DNA of 64,000 nt from Terriglobales bacterium. Lineage in GTDB: Bacteria > Acidobacteriota > Terriglobia > Bryobacterales > Bryobacteraceae. The stretch lies in the NCBI GenBank assembly GCA_027485675.1, contig JAIXQP010000037.1, forward strand, positions 1 through 64,000, written 5' to 3'. Shown here piece by piece: positions 9,313 through 18,548 of this stretch (its first letter is position 1; every line of letters begins with the position of its first letter). A program made the position numbers and the translations under genes. The notes under the pieces were generated by a model that made no database searches, was not told where the DNA came from, and saw only the letters and a program-made list of their open reading frames with translations.

Positions 9313-11558
9313 TGTTCGAACTCCTCTTCAAGTACCCGCTCACCGTTTATCAGAAGGGCAGCGTTGTGCTGCAGTCGGGATGGAGTGTGTGGTGGTGGGC
9401 GCTGGCGAGCGCCGTGGCGGCGGGAGTGGTGGGTTGGCTGCTGCTGACGAAATGGAATAACGGCAAGCGGGCGAAAGCGCTGGTGCTGTGGGGGCTGCAA
9501 TCGACGATGATTGCGCTGGTGTTGCTGCTGTTGTGGCAGCCGGGCATCAGCATTGCGACGCTGAAGCCGCAGCAGAACATCGTGGCGGTGCTGCTCGATG
9601 ATTCGAAGTCGATGGGGTTGGCCGAGGACGGAACCACGCGGCGCGACGAGATGAAGAAGACGCTCGAGGCCGGGTTGGCCGACGGGCTGGGCAAGAAGTT
9701 TCAGGTGCGCTATTACAAGATGGGCGCGCGGCTCGAACGGACAGGCGACTGGAAGGGGTTGACGGGCGAGGCGCCGGTGAGCCGGCTGAGCGAGGGCTTG
9801 GCGCAGATTGCGGCCGAATCCGGCAGCTTGCCGATTGGGGCGCTGGTGGTGATGAGCGATGGCGGCGATACGGCGGGCGGGATTGACCGGCAGACGTTGG
9901 CGACGCTGCGCAGCCGGCGATTCCCGGTGCATACGGTGGGCTTCGGCAAGGAGAAGGCCGAGAAGGACGTGGCGCTGATTGACGTGCAGACGCCGGCACG
10001 GGCGTTGGCCGATTCGCGGCTGGGGGTGACCGTCAGCTTTCGGCAGCAGGGCTATGCCGGGCAGCGGGCGAAGATCGTGGTGAGCGAGGAAGGCAAGACC
10101 CTGACGGCGAAGGACGTGACCCTGGCCGCCGATGGCGCGCCGCAGACCGAGAACCTGCTGTTCAACGCCGGGAACGCGGGCGCCAAGACCGTGCAGGTGT
10201 CGATTCAGGCGCTGGGTGGGGAGACGAATCCGGGCAACAACGCGCTGACACGGCTGGTGCAGGTGGAGAGCCGGAAGCCGCGGATCCTGTACATCGAGGG
10301 CGAGCCGCGTTGGGAGTTTAAGTTCATCCGGCGGGCGCTCGAAGAGGACCGGTCCATCAATCTCGTGACGCTGCTGCGGACGACGCAGAACAAGATCTAC
10401 CGGCAGGGGATCAACACCCCGACCGAGTTGGAGGGCGGTTTTCCTTCGACGCTCGATGAGCTGTTCGGCTTTGAAGGGGTGATCATCGGGAACGTGGAGG
10501 CTGGGTACTTTACGCCGACGCAAGTGGAGTTGCTGCAGCAGTTTGTGGACCGGCGGGGCGGCGGGTTGCTGTTCCTTGGCGGACGGACGACGTTGGCCGA
10601 AGGCGGCTACGGGGCGAGTCCCTTGCTCGAGTTGATGCCGGTGAATCCGGGCGAACGGCGGACGACGTTTCAGCGCGACCGGGCGACGGTGGAGTTGACG
10701 GCCGCGGGGCGGGATAGCATCTATGCGCGCCTGGAAGAGGATCCGGCGAGGAATGTCGAACGGTGGAAGAAGATGCCGTATCTGGCTGACTATCAGAACC
10801 CGGGGACGTTGAAGGCGGGCGCGGTGGTGCTGGCGGAGGCCGTGACGAGCAAGGGCCGGCTGCCGCTGTGGGTGACGCAGAATTATGGGCGTGGCCGGAC
10901 CGCGGTGTTGGCGACTTCGGGAACGTGGCGGTGGCAGATGTCGCAGCCGCTCGAAGACAAGTCGCATGAGGTTTTCTGGCAGCAGGTTTCGCGGTGGCTG
11001 GTGGGCGCGACGCCGGGACGCGTGGTGGCGGCGCTGCCGCGGACGGTGTTCAGCGATGAGCAGCGGATTCCGCTGCGGGCTGAAGTGCGGAACCGGCAGT
11101 TCCTTCCCTTGACGGATGGCTCGGTGGAAGCGCGGATCAGCGGTCCGGGCGGCGTGGCGGCGACGGTGCCGCTGCAGCCGGATCCGGTGACGCCGGGCGT
11201 CTATGTAGGCGAGTGGGGCGCGGAGAAGCCGGGGTCGTACCTGATCGAGATGTACGCGACGCGGGCCGGCGAAGAGGTGGGGCGCGATACCGTCAGCTTC
11301 CGCCGGGAAGATGGCGTGACCGAGGCGTTCCACACGCAGCAGGACCGGGAGACGCTCGAACGATTGAGCACGCAAACGGGCGGGAAGTATTGGACGCCGC
11401 AGGATGTGCGCAGGCTGCCCGAGGAGATCACGTACTCGGAGGCGGGGATTTCGACGCGCGAAGTGAAGGACCTGTGGAACATTCCGATTGTGTTCCTGCT
11501 GCTGGCGCTGCTGCGCGGCGGGGAATGGCTGTTGCGGCGGAAGTGGGGTGCGGTTTGA
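9312..11558 (+). CDS. Membrane VWA/glutamine-amidotransferase-like protein (BatA/B-like)
   Basis: The 748-residue product has two N-terminal membrane helices (about 27-46 and 56-75) and one near the C-terminus (VFLLLALLRGGEWLL). Between them are a VWA domain with the MIDAS motif D96-x-S98-x-S100 (LLDDSKSMG) and ALVVMSDGGDTAG, a beta-sandwich segment, and an amidotransferase-like domain (RILYIEGEPRWEFKFIRRAL, GGGLLFLGGRTTL). VWA proteins of this layout are usual partners of MoxR ATPases. I start at 9312 because it overlaps the DUF4159 stop as TAATG; a longer frame to 9216 would lie inside DUF4159. It overlaps the next gene as TTGA. Confidence 0.85.
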   Translation: MFELLFKYPLTVYQKGSVVLQSGWSVWWWALASAVAAGVVGWLLLTKWNNGKRAKALVLWGLQSTMIALVLLLLWQPGISIATLKPQQNIVAVLLDDSKSMGLAEDGTTRRDEMKKTLEAGLADGLGKKFQVRYYKMGARLERTGDWKGLTGEAPVSRLSEGLAQIAAESGSLPIGALVVMSDGGDTAGGIDRQTLATLRSRRFPVHTVGFGKEKAEKDVALIDVQTPARALADSRLGVTVSFRQQGYAGQRAKIVVSEEGKTLTAKDVTLAADGAPQTENLLFNAGNAGAKTVQVSIQALGGETNPGNNALTRLVQVESRKPRILYIEGEPRWEFKFIRRALEEDRSINLVTLLRTTQNKIYRQGINTPTELEGGFPSTLDELFGFEGVIIGNVEAGYFTPTQVELLQQFVDRRGGGLLFLGGRTTLAEGGYGASPLLELMPVNPGERRTTFQRDRATVELTAAGRDSIYARLEEDPARNVERWKKMPYLADYQNPGTLKAGAVVLAEAVTSKGRLPLWVTQNYGRGRTAVLATSGTWRWQMSQPLEDKSHEVFWQQVSRWLVGATPGRVVAALPRTVFSDEQRIPLRAEVRNRQFLPLTDGSVEARISGPGGVAATVPLQPDPVTPGVYVGEWGAEKPGSYLIEMYATRAGEEVGRDTVSFRREDGVTEAFHTQQDRETLERLSTQTGGKYWTPQDVRRLPEEITYSEAGISTREVKDLWNIPIVFLLLALLRGGEWLLRRKWGAV

Positions 11559-12478
11559 GGAAGCTACTGCTGTTGGGATCGTTTTGCGCGGGGCTGCTGC
11601 CGGGGACGACGTGGTACATCACGGTGGCTGGACTCGGCGGCGAGCCGGAGTACGAGACGCGGTTCAAGGGGTTGGCGGCGGAACTGGATAAGTCCGTGCG
11701 CGCCACGCCGGACGCGAAGGTGACGACGTTGAGCGGGCCGGAAGCCACCAAGGCCAAGGTGGAAGCCGCGATCGACGAAGCCGTGAAGGGCGCCAAGGCC
11801 GAGGATGTGTTGGTGGTGACGCTGATCGGCCACGGGACCTTTGACGGGACGGACTACAAGTTCAATATTCCGGGGCCGGACCTGACGGCGGCCGAGTTGG
11901 CGGGGAAGCTCGAGTTTGTCCCGTCGCGGCGGCAGGTGGTGATCAACACGACTTCGGCGAGCGGCGCTTCGATTGAGCCGCTGCGTCGGGAGTACCGGGC
12001 CGTGATCACCGCGACGCGGGCGGGCACGGAGAAGAACGCCACCGTGTTTGGCCGGTTCGTTGTCGAAGCGTTTCGGGACCCGGCTGCGGATACGGATAAG
12101 AACGAGGCGGTGAGCGCGCTCGAAGCGTTCCAATACGCGGACAAGAAGACGACCGCGTTCTATGAAACGCAGAAGCGCCTGGCGACGGAGCACCCGATGC
12201 TCGAAGACACCGGGAAGGGGACCGGCGTGCGGGCGCCGGCGCCGGACAATGGCCAGGGGCTGTTGGCGCGGCAGTTGCCGCTGCTTCGGTTCGGCTCCTT
12301 GCAGCAGGCGGCGAAGAGCCCGGCCAAGCAGGCGCTGCTCGCCCAGCGGGAGTCGATTGAAGGGCAGATCGACAAGTTTAAGTACGAGAAGGCCGCGATG
12401 CCGGTGGAAGAGTACAAGAAGGCATTGGGAAGGCTGCTGCTGCAACTGGCGCAGGTGCAGGAGGAGATCGACAAGTGA
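11555..12478 (+). CDS. Caspase/C13-like secreted protein lacking the catalytic Cys
   Basis: The 307-residue product starts at TTG 11555, which overlaps the previous stop as TTGA; the next residues, RKLLLLGSFCAGLLPG, form a signal peptide. The next 150 residues look like a clan CD (caspase/legumain C13) fold: YITVAGLGGE, then VLVVTLIGHGTFDG with the expected catalytic H93, then a strand VVINTTSASGAS. In active members the end of that strand carries Cys (as in DACHSG or ACESG). Here N131-T-T-S-A-S-G137 has none, so I infer a pseudo-protease or a changed mechanism. The C-terminus is a helical, coiled-coil-like tail. It overlaps the next gene as GTGA. Confidence 0.65.
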   Translation: MRKLLLLGSFCAGLLPGTTWYITVAGLGGEPEYETRFKGLAAELDKSVRATPDAKVTTLSGPEATKAKVEAAIDEAVKGAKAEDVLVVTLIGHGTFDGTDYKFNIPGPDLTAAELAGKLEFVPSRRQVVINTTSASGASIEPLRREYRAVITATRAGTEKNATVFGRFVVEAFRDPAADTDKNEAVSALEAFQYADKKTTAFYETQKRLATEHPMLEDTGKGTGVRAPAPDNGQGLLARQLPLLRFGSLQQAAKSPAKQALLAQRESIEGQIDKFKYEKAAMPVEEYKKALGRLLLQLAQVQEEIDK

Positions 12479-14640
12479 GACTCCTGGCGCTGGGTTTGCT
12501 TGTGATGTCGGCAGCCTGGGCGCAGGATTGCCGGGGCTTGCACCGGCGCGGGAAACTGGCCGAAGCGCGGGCGTGCCATAGCCGGATGGCGCAGAGCGGG
12601 AACGCGCTGCAGCAGGCCGAGGCGTTCTGGTATTTGAACGACGCCGAGAGCGCGAACAACTTCTTCCGGGCGGCTGTGAAGGCGCAGCCGAAGAATCCGG
12701 AGCCGCGGGTGCGGTGGGGCCGGTTCTACCTCGAACGCAACAAACGGGAGGATGCCGCGGCGCTGTTTGAAGAGGCGCTGGCCGTGCAGGCGGATTACCC
12801 GCCGGCGCTGATCGGCATGGCGCTGGTGGCGGCAGGATCGTTCGATGCCAAGTCGGTGGAGTTCGCCGAGCAGGCGCTGAAGAAAGACCCGAAGGCGTAC
12901 GAGGCGCATGAGGTGTTGGCGCGGTTTGCGATTGAGGATGGCAACCCTACCGAAGCCGGGGTGCAGGCCGATAAGGCGTTGGCGATTTCGCCCGAGGCGC
13001 TCGATGCGTTGATGATCCGCGCGACGATCGACTGGATGGAGGGCAAGCCGGGGACGGAGTGGATCGACCGGCTGAACAAGGTGAATCCCGCGCATGCCGA
13101 AGGCTACGCTTTGGCGGCAAGGATCTTTGTGATCAACCGGCGCTATGAGGAAGGCATCAAGCTTTACCGCAAGGCGATGGCGTTGAATGCGGAGTATCTG
13201 CCGGCGCGTTCAGAGCTGGGCGTGAACCTGATGCGGCTCGGCGAAGAGGACGAGGCTAAGCCAATGCTCGAGGCTGTCTATGAGGCCGGCTTCCGCGACG
13301 CGGCCACCGTGAACACGTTGAAGCTGATGGATTCCTACAAGAACTTCGTCACGATCAAGAAGGGCAAGATCATCCTGCGCCTCGATAAGAAAGAGGCCGA
13401 CCTGCTGCGGCCCTACTTCGAGCGGGAGCTCGAACGGGCCGTGGACGTCTTCGAGAAGAAGTATCAGCTCGTGCTGGACCGGCCGGTACAGTTGGAGGTC
13501 TATCCGAATCACGAGGACTTCGCCGTGCGAACGATGGGTCTGCCGGGGTTGGGCGCGCTGGGCGTGACCTTCGGCAACGTGGTGGCGATGGACTCGCCTT
13601 CGGGACGCAAGCCGGGATCGTTTCATTGGGCCAGCACCTTGTGGCACGAGTTGAGCCATGTGTACGCGCTGGCGGCGACCAAGCACCGGGTGCCGCGCTG
13701 GTTCACCGAGGGCCTGGCCGTGCACGAGGAGACGGCGGTCGATCCCGAGTGGGGCGACCGGCTCGACCCGGGCGCCATCCGCGCGATGAAGGATAAGAAG
13801 CTGCTGCCGATTGCCACGCTCGACAAGGGGTTCACGCGGCCGAGCTATCCGAACCAGGTGATTGTCAGCTACTTTCAGGCCGGGAAGATTTGCGACTACA
13901 TTGAAGGCAAGTGGGGTTGGCAGACACTGCTCGCCATGCTGCGCGACTTCAGCACCGGGGCGGGAACGCCGGCGGTGGTGGAGAAGCACCTGAAGATTAA
14001 GCCCGAGGAGTTCGACAAGGAGTTCCTGGCTTGGCTTGAGAAATCGACCGAGTCGCAGGTGAAGGGCTTTGAGGAGTGGACCAAGCGGCTGCGCGCGTTG
14101 AGCGCGGACGTGAAGGCCAAGAATTGGGACAAGGTGATTCCCGAAGCCGAGGCGTTGGGGAAGATCTACCCGGACTATGTGGAGGCGGGCAGCCCCTACG
14201 AGATCCTGGCCGACGCTCATCTTGAAAAGAAAAACACGCCGGGGGCCATTGCGGCGTTGAACGGCTACGCCAAGGCCGGCGGCCGGTACCCGGCGACGCT
14301 GAAGAAACTGGCTAAGTTGCTCGATGATGCCGGACAGCCCGAGCAGGCGGCCCGGGCGCTCGAACGGATTAACTTTATCTATCCCGTGCAGGACGAAGAG
14401 ATGCATCGGCTGCAGGGAGAGCTTTGGCTGAAAGTGGGCAATACCGATAAGGCGATTCGCGAGTTTCAAGCATCTGTCTTTTCGAAACCCATCGACGCCG
14501 CGACTTCCTATTACAATCTAGCCAGAGCCTACCGCGCCGCCGGGCAACTCGACCAAGCCCGCGACAATCTCGTTTCCGCCCTAGAAGCCGCGCCCAGTTT
14601 CCGCCCGGCCCAGAAACTTCTCCTGGAGCTATCCAAATAA
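12475..14640 (+). CDS. TPR-repeat secreted gluzincin metalloprotease
   Basis: The 721-residue product has a signal peptide (MRLLALGLLVMSAAWAQ), an N-terminal set of TPR repeats to about residue 285, a peptidase domain and more TPRs to the end. The zinc motif is H391-E-L-S-H395, followed by E412 in WFTEGLAVHEE. This is the peptidase MA-like/DUF1570 arrangement. The TPR arms suggest it binds a protein partner, perhaps within this operon. The start is GTG at 12475, overlapping the caspase-like gene stop as GTGA. The stop is directly adjacent to the moxR ATG at 14641. The function in the operon is inferred only from position. Confidence 0.8.
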   Translation: MRLLALGLLVMSAAWAQDCRGLHRRGKLAEARACHSRMAQSGNALQQAEAFWYLNDAESANNFFRAAVKAQPKNPEPRVRWGRFYLERNKREDAAALFEEALAVQADYPPALIGMALVAAGSFDAKSVEFAEQALKKDPKAYEAHEVLARFAIEDGNPTEAGVQADKALAISPEALDALMIRATIDWMEGKPGTEWIDRLNKVNPAHAEGYALAARIFVINRRYEEGIKLYRKAMALNAEYLPARSELGVNLMRLGEEDEAKPMLEAVYEAGFRDAATVNTLKLMDSYKNFVTIKKGKIILRLDKKEADLLRPYFERELERAVDVFEKKYQLVLDRPVQLEVYPNHEDFAVRTMGLPGLGALGVTFGNVVAMDSPSGRKPGSFHWASTLWHELSHVYALAATKHRVPRWFTEGLAVHEETAVDPEWGDRLDPGAIRAMKDKKLLPIATLDKGFTRPSYPNQVIVSYFQAGKICDYIEGKWGWQTLLAMLRDFSTGAGTPAVVEKHLKIKPEEFDKEFLAWLEKSTESQVKGFEEWTKRLRALSADVKAKNWDKVIPEAEALGKIYPDYVEAGSPYEILADAHLEKKNTPGAIAALNGYAKAGGRYPATLKKLAKLLDDAGQPEQAARALERINFIYPVQDEEMHRLQGELWLKVGNTDKAIREFQASVFSKPIDAATSYYNLARAYRAAGQLDQARDNLVSALEAAPSFRPAQKLLLELSK

Positions 14641-15663
14641 ATGTCCACTACCTTTTCTACCCTCGACACCTCCGAGCTACGGGCTCGGGTCGAGCGGTTC
14701 CAACAAGCCGAAGCCCGGATCGTGGAGCAGGTGCGCCGCGTGATTGTCGGCCAGAATGACGTGATTGACCAGGTGCTGATTGCGCTCTTCGTCGGCGGCC
14801 ACTGTCTCATCACGGGTATGCCCGGCACGGCGAAAACCTTGCTGGTGCGGACGGTGGCGACGACGCTGGGTCTGACGTTCAAGCGCATTCAGTTCACGCC
14901 GGACCTGATGCCGACCGACATCACGGGCACCGACATCATCGAAGAGGATTCGACCACGGGACGCCGCGTCTGGACGTTCGTCGAAGGGCCGATCTTCACC
15001 AACATCCTGCTGGCGGACGAAATCAACCGCACCCCGCCGAAGACGCAAGCGGCGCTGCTCGAAGCGATGCAGGAGAAGTGCTGCACCGTGCGCGGGCACC
15101 AGTACACGTTGCCGAAGCCGTTCTTCGTGCTGGCGACGCAGAACCCGATTGAACTCGAAGGCACCTACCCGCTGCCCGAAGCGCAGCTCGACCGCTTCCT
15201 GTTCAACGTGCTGCTCGACTACCTGCCGGCCGAGCAGGAGCTGCAGGTGCTGACGATGACGACCGGCGTGAAGATCGACGACGCCGAGCCGATCACGACG
15301 GCCGAGGAGATTCTCTCGATGCAGGAGCTGGTGCGGATGGTGCCGGTGGCCGAGAGCGTGGCGCGCTATGCGGTGTCGCTGGTCCGGGCGACCCGGCCGA
15401 CCGATGTATCGGCGCCGGACATTGTGAAGAAGTATCTGAACTTTGGCGCCAGCGTCCGCGCGATTCAGAACATCGTGCTGGCCTCGAAGGCGCGGGCGTT
15501 GATGCAGAAGCGGTATCACGTTTCCTACGAAGATGTGCGCGCCATGGCCATTCCGATCCTGCGGCACCGCGTGCTGCTGAACTTCCACGCCGAGTCGGAC
15601 AAGATGACGGCCGATACGGTGCTGAGCAAGATGATCGAGAGTGTTCCCGTGCCCCGCGACTAA
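14641..15663 (+). CDS. MoxR-family AAA+ ATPase
   Basis: The 340-residue product is a full-length MoxR AAA+ ATPase. Walker A is G59-M-P-G-T-A-K-T66, Walker B is LLADEINR, followed by the family signature TPPKTQAALLEAMQE and sensor ATQNPIELEGTYPLPEAQLDRF. The C-terminal lid carries GASVRAIQNIVLASKARAL. MoxR proteins are cytoplasmic hexameric chaperone-like ATPases that act with VWA-domain proteins on assembly or maturation of membrane and periplasmic complexes. Its neighbours supply VWA partners: DUF58 directly downstream, BatA after that and the membrane VWA protein upstream. It is separated from the upstream gene by 0 bases and from DUF58 by 5. Confidence 0.95.
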   Translation: MSTTFSTLDTSELRARVERFQQAEARIVEQVRRVIVGQNDVIDQVLIALFVGGHCLITGMPGTAKTLLVRTVATTLGLTFKRIQFTPDLMPTDITGTDIIEEDSTTGRRVWTFVEGPIFTNILLADEINRTPPKTQAALLEAMQEKCCTVRGHQYTLPKPFFVLATQNPIELEGTYPLPEAQLDRFLFNVLLDYLPAEQELQVLTMTTGVKIDDAEPITTAEEILSMQELVRMVPVAESVARYAVSLVRATRPTDVSAPDIVKKYLNFGASVRAIQNIVLASKARALMQKRYHVSYEDVRAMAIPILRHRVLLNFHAESDKMTADTVLSKMIESVPVPRD

Positions 15664-15668
15664 ATCCA

Positions 15669-16559
15669 ATGGATCAGCGCTTCCTTCAACCCGGCGTGCT
15701 CGCGGCCATCTCGAATCTCGAGTTGGTGGCGAAGACTGTGGTGGATGGGTTCATCTCGGGCCTGCACCAGTCGCCGCACTTCGGCTTCTCGCAGGAGTTC
15801 GCCGAGTACCGGATGTACACGCCGGGCGACGACCTGCGGCACGTCGATTGGAACGTGTTTGCCCGGACCGAGCGGACCTACCTCAAGAAGTTCAAGGGCG
15901 AGACGAACTCCCGGTTGACCATCCTGCTCGACGCTTCGGCTTCGATGGCGTTCGGCTCGCATACGATTCCGAAGATGGACTATGCACGCTATCTGGCCGC
16001 CTCGCTCGCCTACCTCGGCAGTCAGCAGCGGGACGCGGTGGGGGTGCTGGTTTTTGACGACGACATCCGCGAGTTTGTGACGCCGAGTTCGCGGTCCGGC
16101 CAACTGCGCCGCACGCTGTTTGCCCTTGAAAAGGCCGAGCCCGGCAAACGCACCGACTTCGGCCGGCCGTTCTATCACTTCCAGGAGATGATGCGGAACC
16201 GGCGCGGCATGGTGGTGGTCATCAGCGACTTCTATGAAGACCCCGAGGTGATCGTGAAGGCGATTGAGCCGCTGCGGTGGCGCGGCAATGACGTGGTGCT
16301 GTTTCATGTGCTCGACCCGGTGGAGCTGCAGCCGAAGTTCGACGGGCCGATGCTGCTGATTGATAGCGAGACGCAGACGTCAATTGAAACGACGCCCGAG
16401 TACGCCCGCGACGAGTACAAAGCCAAGATTGACGCGCACACCGAGGCGCTCGCGGCCAAGGCGCGGGGCGCGGGGCTGACCTATCATTTGTCCCCGACGG
16501 ACCGGCCGCTTGATGAGTGCCTGCGCGAGTTCCTCGTCATCCGGCAGGGGAGGCTCTAG
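15669..16559 (+). CDS. DUF58 VWA-type protein
   Basis: The 296-residue product carries the DUF58 signature R-M-Y-T-P-G-D-D-L-R-H-V-D-W (residues 48-61) and then a VWA-like domain with MIDAS residues D88-A-S90-A-S92. DUF58 proteins are the standard partner encoded next to MoxR. There is no membrane helix, so it is probably cytoplasmic and may link the ATPase to the membrane VWA proteins. The stop at 16557-16559 is directly followed by the ATG of the BatA-like gene at 16560. Confidence 0.92.
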   Translation: MDQRFLQPGVLAAISNLELVAKTVVDGFISGLHQSPHFGFSQEFAEYRMYTPGDDLRHVDWNVFARTERTYLKKFKGETNSRLTILLDASASMAFGSHTIPKMDYARYLAASLAYLGSQQRDAVGVLVFDDDIREFVTPSSRSGQLRRTLFALEKAEPGKRTDFGRPFYHFQEMMRNRRGMVVVISDFYEDPEVIVKAIEPLRWRGNDVVLFHVLDPVELQPKFDGPMLLIDSETQTSIETTPEYARDEYKAKIDAHTEALAAKARGAGLTYHLSPTDRPLDECLREFLVIRQGRL

Positions 16560-18548
16560 ATGGCTTTTCTCGCGCCATGGTTTCTCGGCGGGGTGGCCCT
16601 GTTGGGGCTGCCGGTGTGGCTGCATCTGTTGCAGCAGCATAAGAACACGCCCCTGCAGTTCCCTTCGCTGATGTTCTTTGAGAAGCGGACGATGACTTCG
16701 ACGCGGCAGCGGCGGCTCCGCTATATAGCACTTCTGGTGCTCCGTCTGCTGCTGTTGCTGCTGCTGGCGATTGCCTTTGCGCAGCCGTACTTTGACCAGA
16801 ACGTGCCCATCGCCTCCGGCAAGCGGCTGAAGCTGATCGCCGTCGATAACTCGTTTTCGATGCGGCGCGGCACCGCTCTTGAAGACGCCAAGCGCGAGGC
16901 GATGAGCCAGGCGACGGGCCGGGTGCAGGTGTTGAGCTTCGGCTCCGGCGTACGTGAAATGGGCCCGATCAGCGACGACCCTTCGGCGCTGCGCACGGCG
17001 ATTGCGGCCATCACGCCGGGCGATGAGCGGTCGAGCTTCGCCGAACTGGCGCGGACGGCGCGGAGTATCTCGGAAGCCAACCGGACGCCGGTGGAGATTC
17101 ATCTGTACACCGATCTGCAGAAGACCTCGCTGCCGGGGCGCTTTGCGGATCTGCAACTGCCCGCTGATGCCAAGTTGGTGGTGCACGAGGTGGGCCCGAA
17201 GGATCTGCCGAACTTCTATGTGGAGAGCGTGCGGACGCCGGGCCGGATCTTTGATCCGAAGACGGTGCGGATGCAGGCGACCGTGGCGAGCCTGCATACC
17301 GCGGCGGCGACGAAGAAGGTTTCGGTGCTCGTCGATGGGCGCGAGGTCCATACGAAAGAGGTGACGATTCCGCCGGCGGGACGGGCGACGGTGGAGTTCA
17401 TTGGTCTCGAAACACCCTATGGCTGGCGGCGGGGCGAGGTGCGGATTGATGGCGCCGATGCCTTCGGCAACGATGATACGGCGCGGTTTGCCGTCGAGCG
17501 GTCGGACCCGCGGCGCGTCGTGTTTCTGCGCAATGCCCGGGATAACCGGAGCGAACTCTACTACGCGGCGGCGCTCGATTCGGCGGCTTCGGGTTCGTTC
17601 AAGGCCGACGTGGCGACGACCGATGCGCAACCGAATCTGCAGAATGTGGCGTTCGTGGTCCTGGCCGATCCGGGGGCGCTGGGGCAGGCGCTCGAGAGCA
17701 GTTTGCAGGAGTATGTGAAGGGCGGCGGGAACCTGTTGATTGCCGTGGGTCCGAATACGGCGGTGGCGAATAAGCTGCCGGTGAGCGGATTGACGGTGGG
17801 TGGTTCGCGGTTGTCGGACCGGTCGAAGGAGCTGTTCCAGACGATCGCGCAGCGGGACGAGACGCATCCGGTGATCGAGAAGGCGACGGGCATTGAGACG
17901 GTGAAGTTCTATCAGTTGGCGCAGGTGGAGCCGGGCAACGCGAAGGTGCTGGCGAAGACGGCGGCCGGGCAGCCCGTGCTGCTCGAACAGCAGCAGGGGG
18001 ACGGGCGCATTCTGGTGTTGACGTCGGGGCTCGATAACCTCGGCAACAATCTGCCGATTCATCCCGCGTTTCTGCCGTTTGTCGAACGGACGGCGCAGTA
18101 CTTGAGCCGGCAGGAGGAGTCGACGCAGGCCGTGGTGGTGGGCGAGACGATTGAACTGCGCGCGGCGACGGACCGCGCCGTGACCGTCGAAGTGCTGGAC
18201 GCCAAGGGGAACCGGGCGCTGAGCCTGGACCAGGCGGCCAAGGCGACCAGCTATCAGCCGGGCGAAGAGGGTTTCTACGAGGTCCGTCGCAGCAGCGGAC
18301 GGCAGACGCTGGTGGCCGTGAACGCGGACCGGCGGGAATCGGATTTTGACCGGCTCGACGCCGAGACCGTGGCGTTGTGGCAGGCGACCGGGGTGCCGGA
18401 GGCGGCCGCGAATACGGCGGGCCTGCCGGCGGGTCAGAAGCGGGAACCGTGGCCGCTTTGGCCGTACCTACTGTTTTTGTTAGCCGCAATTACCATTGCG
18501 GAATCGATCTATGCAACGCGCTACCTGACGCGCGAGGAGGCCGCATGA
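16560..18548 (+). CDS. BatA-domain/VWA membrane protein
   Basis: The 662-residue product begins with the BatA (aerotolerance regulator N-terminal) domain: a helix at about 5-23, the HKNTPLQFPSLMFFEKR loop and a second helix at about 55-73. A VWA domain follows with D96-N-S98-F-S100. Then come beta-sandwich and amidotransferase-like segments (NLLIAVGPN, ILVLTSGLDNLGN) and a C-terminal helix (LWPYLLFLLAAITIAESIY). In Bacteroides the Bat proteins are linked to aerotolerance, but the role in this phylum is not established. It resembles the product of 9312-11558 in layout, so the operon encodes two related membrane VWA proteins. It overlaps the next gene as ATGA. Confidence 0.88.
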   Translation: MAFLAPWFLGGVALLGLPVWLHLLQQHKNTPLQFPSLMFFEKRTMTSTRQRRLRYIALLVLRLLLLLLLAIAFAQPYFDQNVPIASGKRLKLIAVDNSFSMRRGTALEDAKREAMSQATGRVQVLSFGSGVREMGPISDDPSALRTAIAAITPGDERSSFAELARTARSISEANRTPVEIHLYTDLQKTSLPGRFADLQLPADAKLVVHEVGPKDLPNFYVESVRTPGRIFDPKTVRMQATVASLHTAAATKKVSVLVDGREVHTKEVTIPPAGRATVEFIGLETPYGWRRGEVRIDGADAFGNDDTARFAVERSDPRRVVFLRNARDNRSELYYAAALDSAASGSFKADVATTDAQPNLQNVAFVVLADPGALGQALESSLQEYVKGGGNLLIAVGPNTAVANKLPVSGLTVGGSRLSDRSKELFQTIAQRDETHPVIEKATGIETVKFYQLAQVEPGNAKVLAKTAAGQPVLLEQQQGDGRILVLTSGLDNLGNNLPIHPAFLPFVERTAQYLSRQEESTQAVVVGETIELRAATDRAVTVEVLDAKGNRALSLDQAAKATSYQPGEEGFYEVRRSSGRQTLVAVNADRRESDFDRLDAETVALWQATGVPEAAANTAGLPAGQKREPWPLWPYLLFLLAAITIAESIYATRYLTREEAA

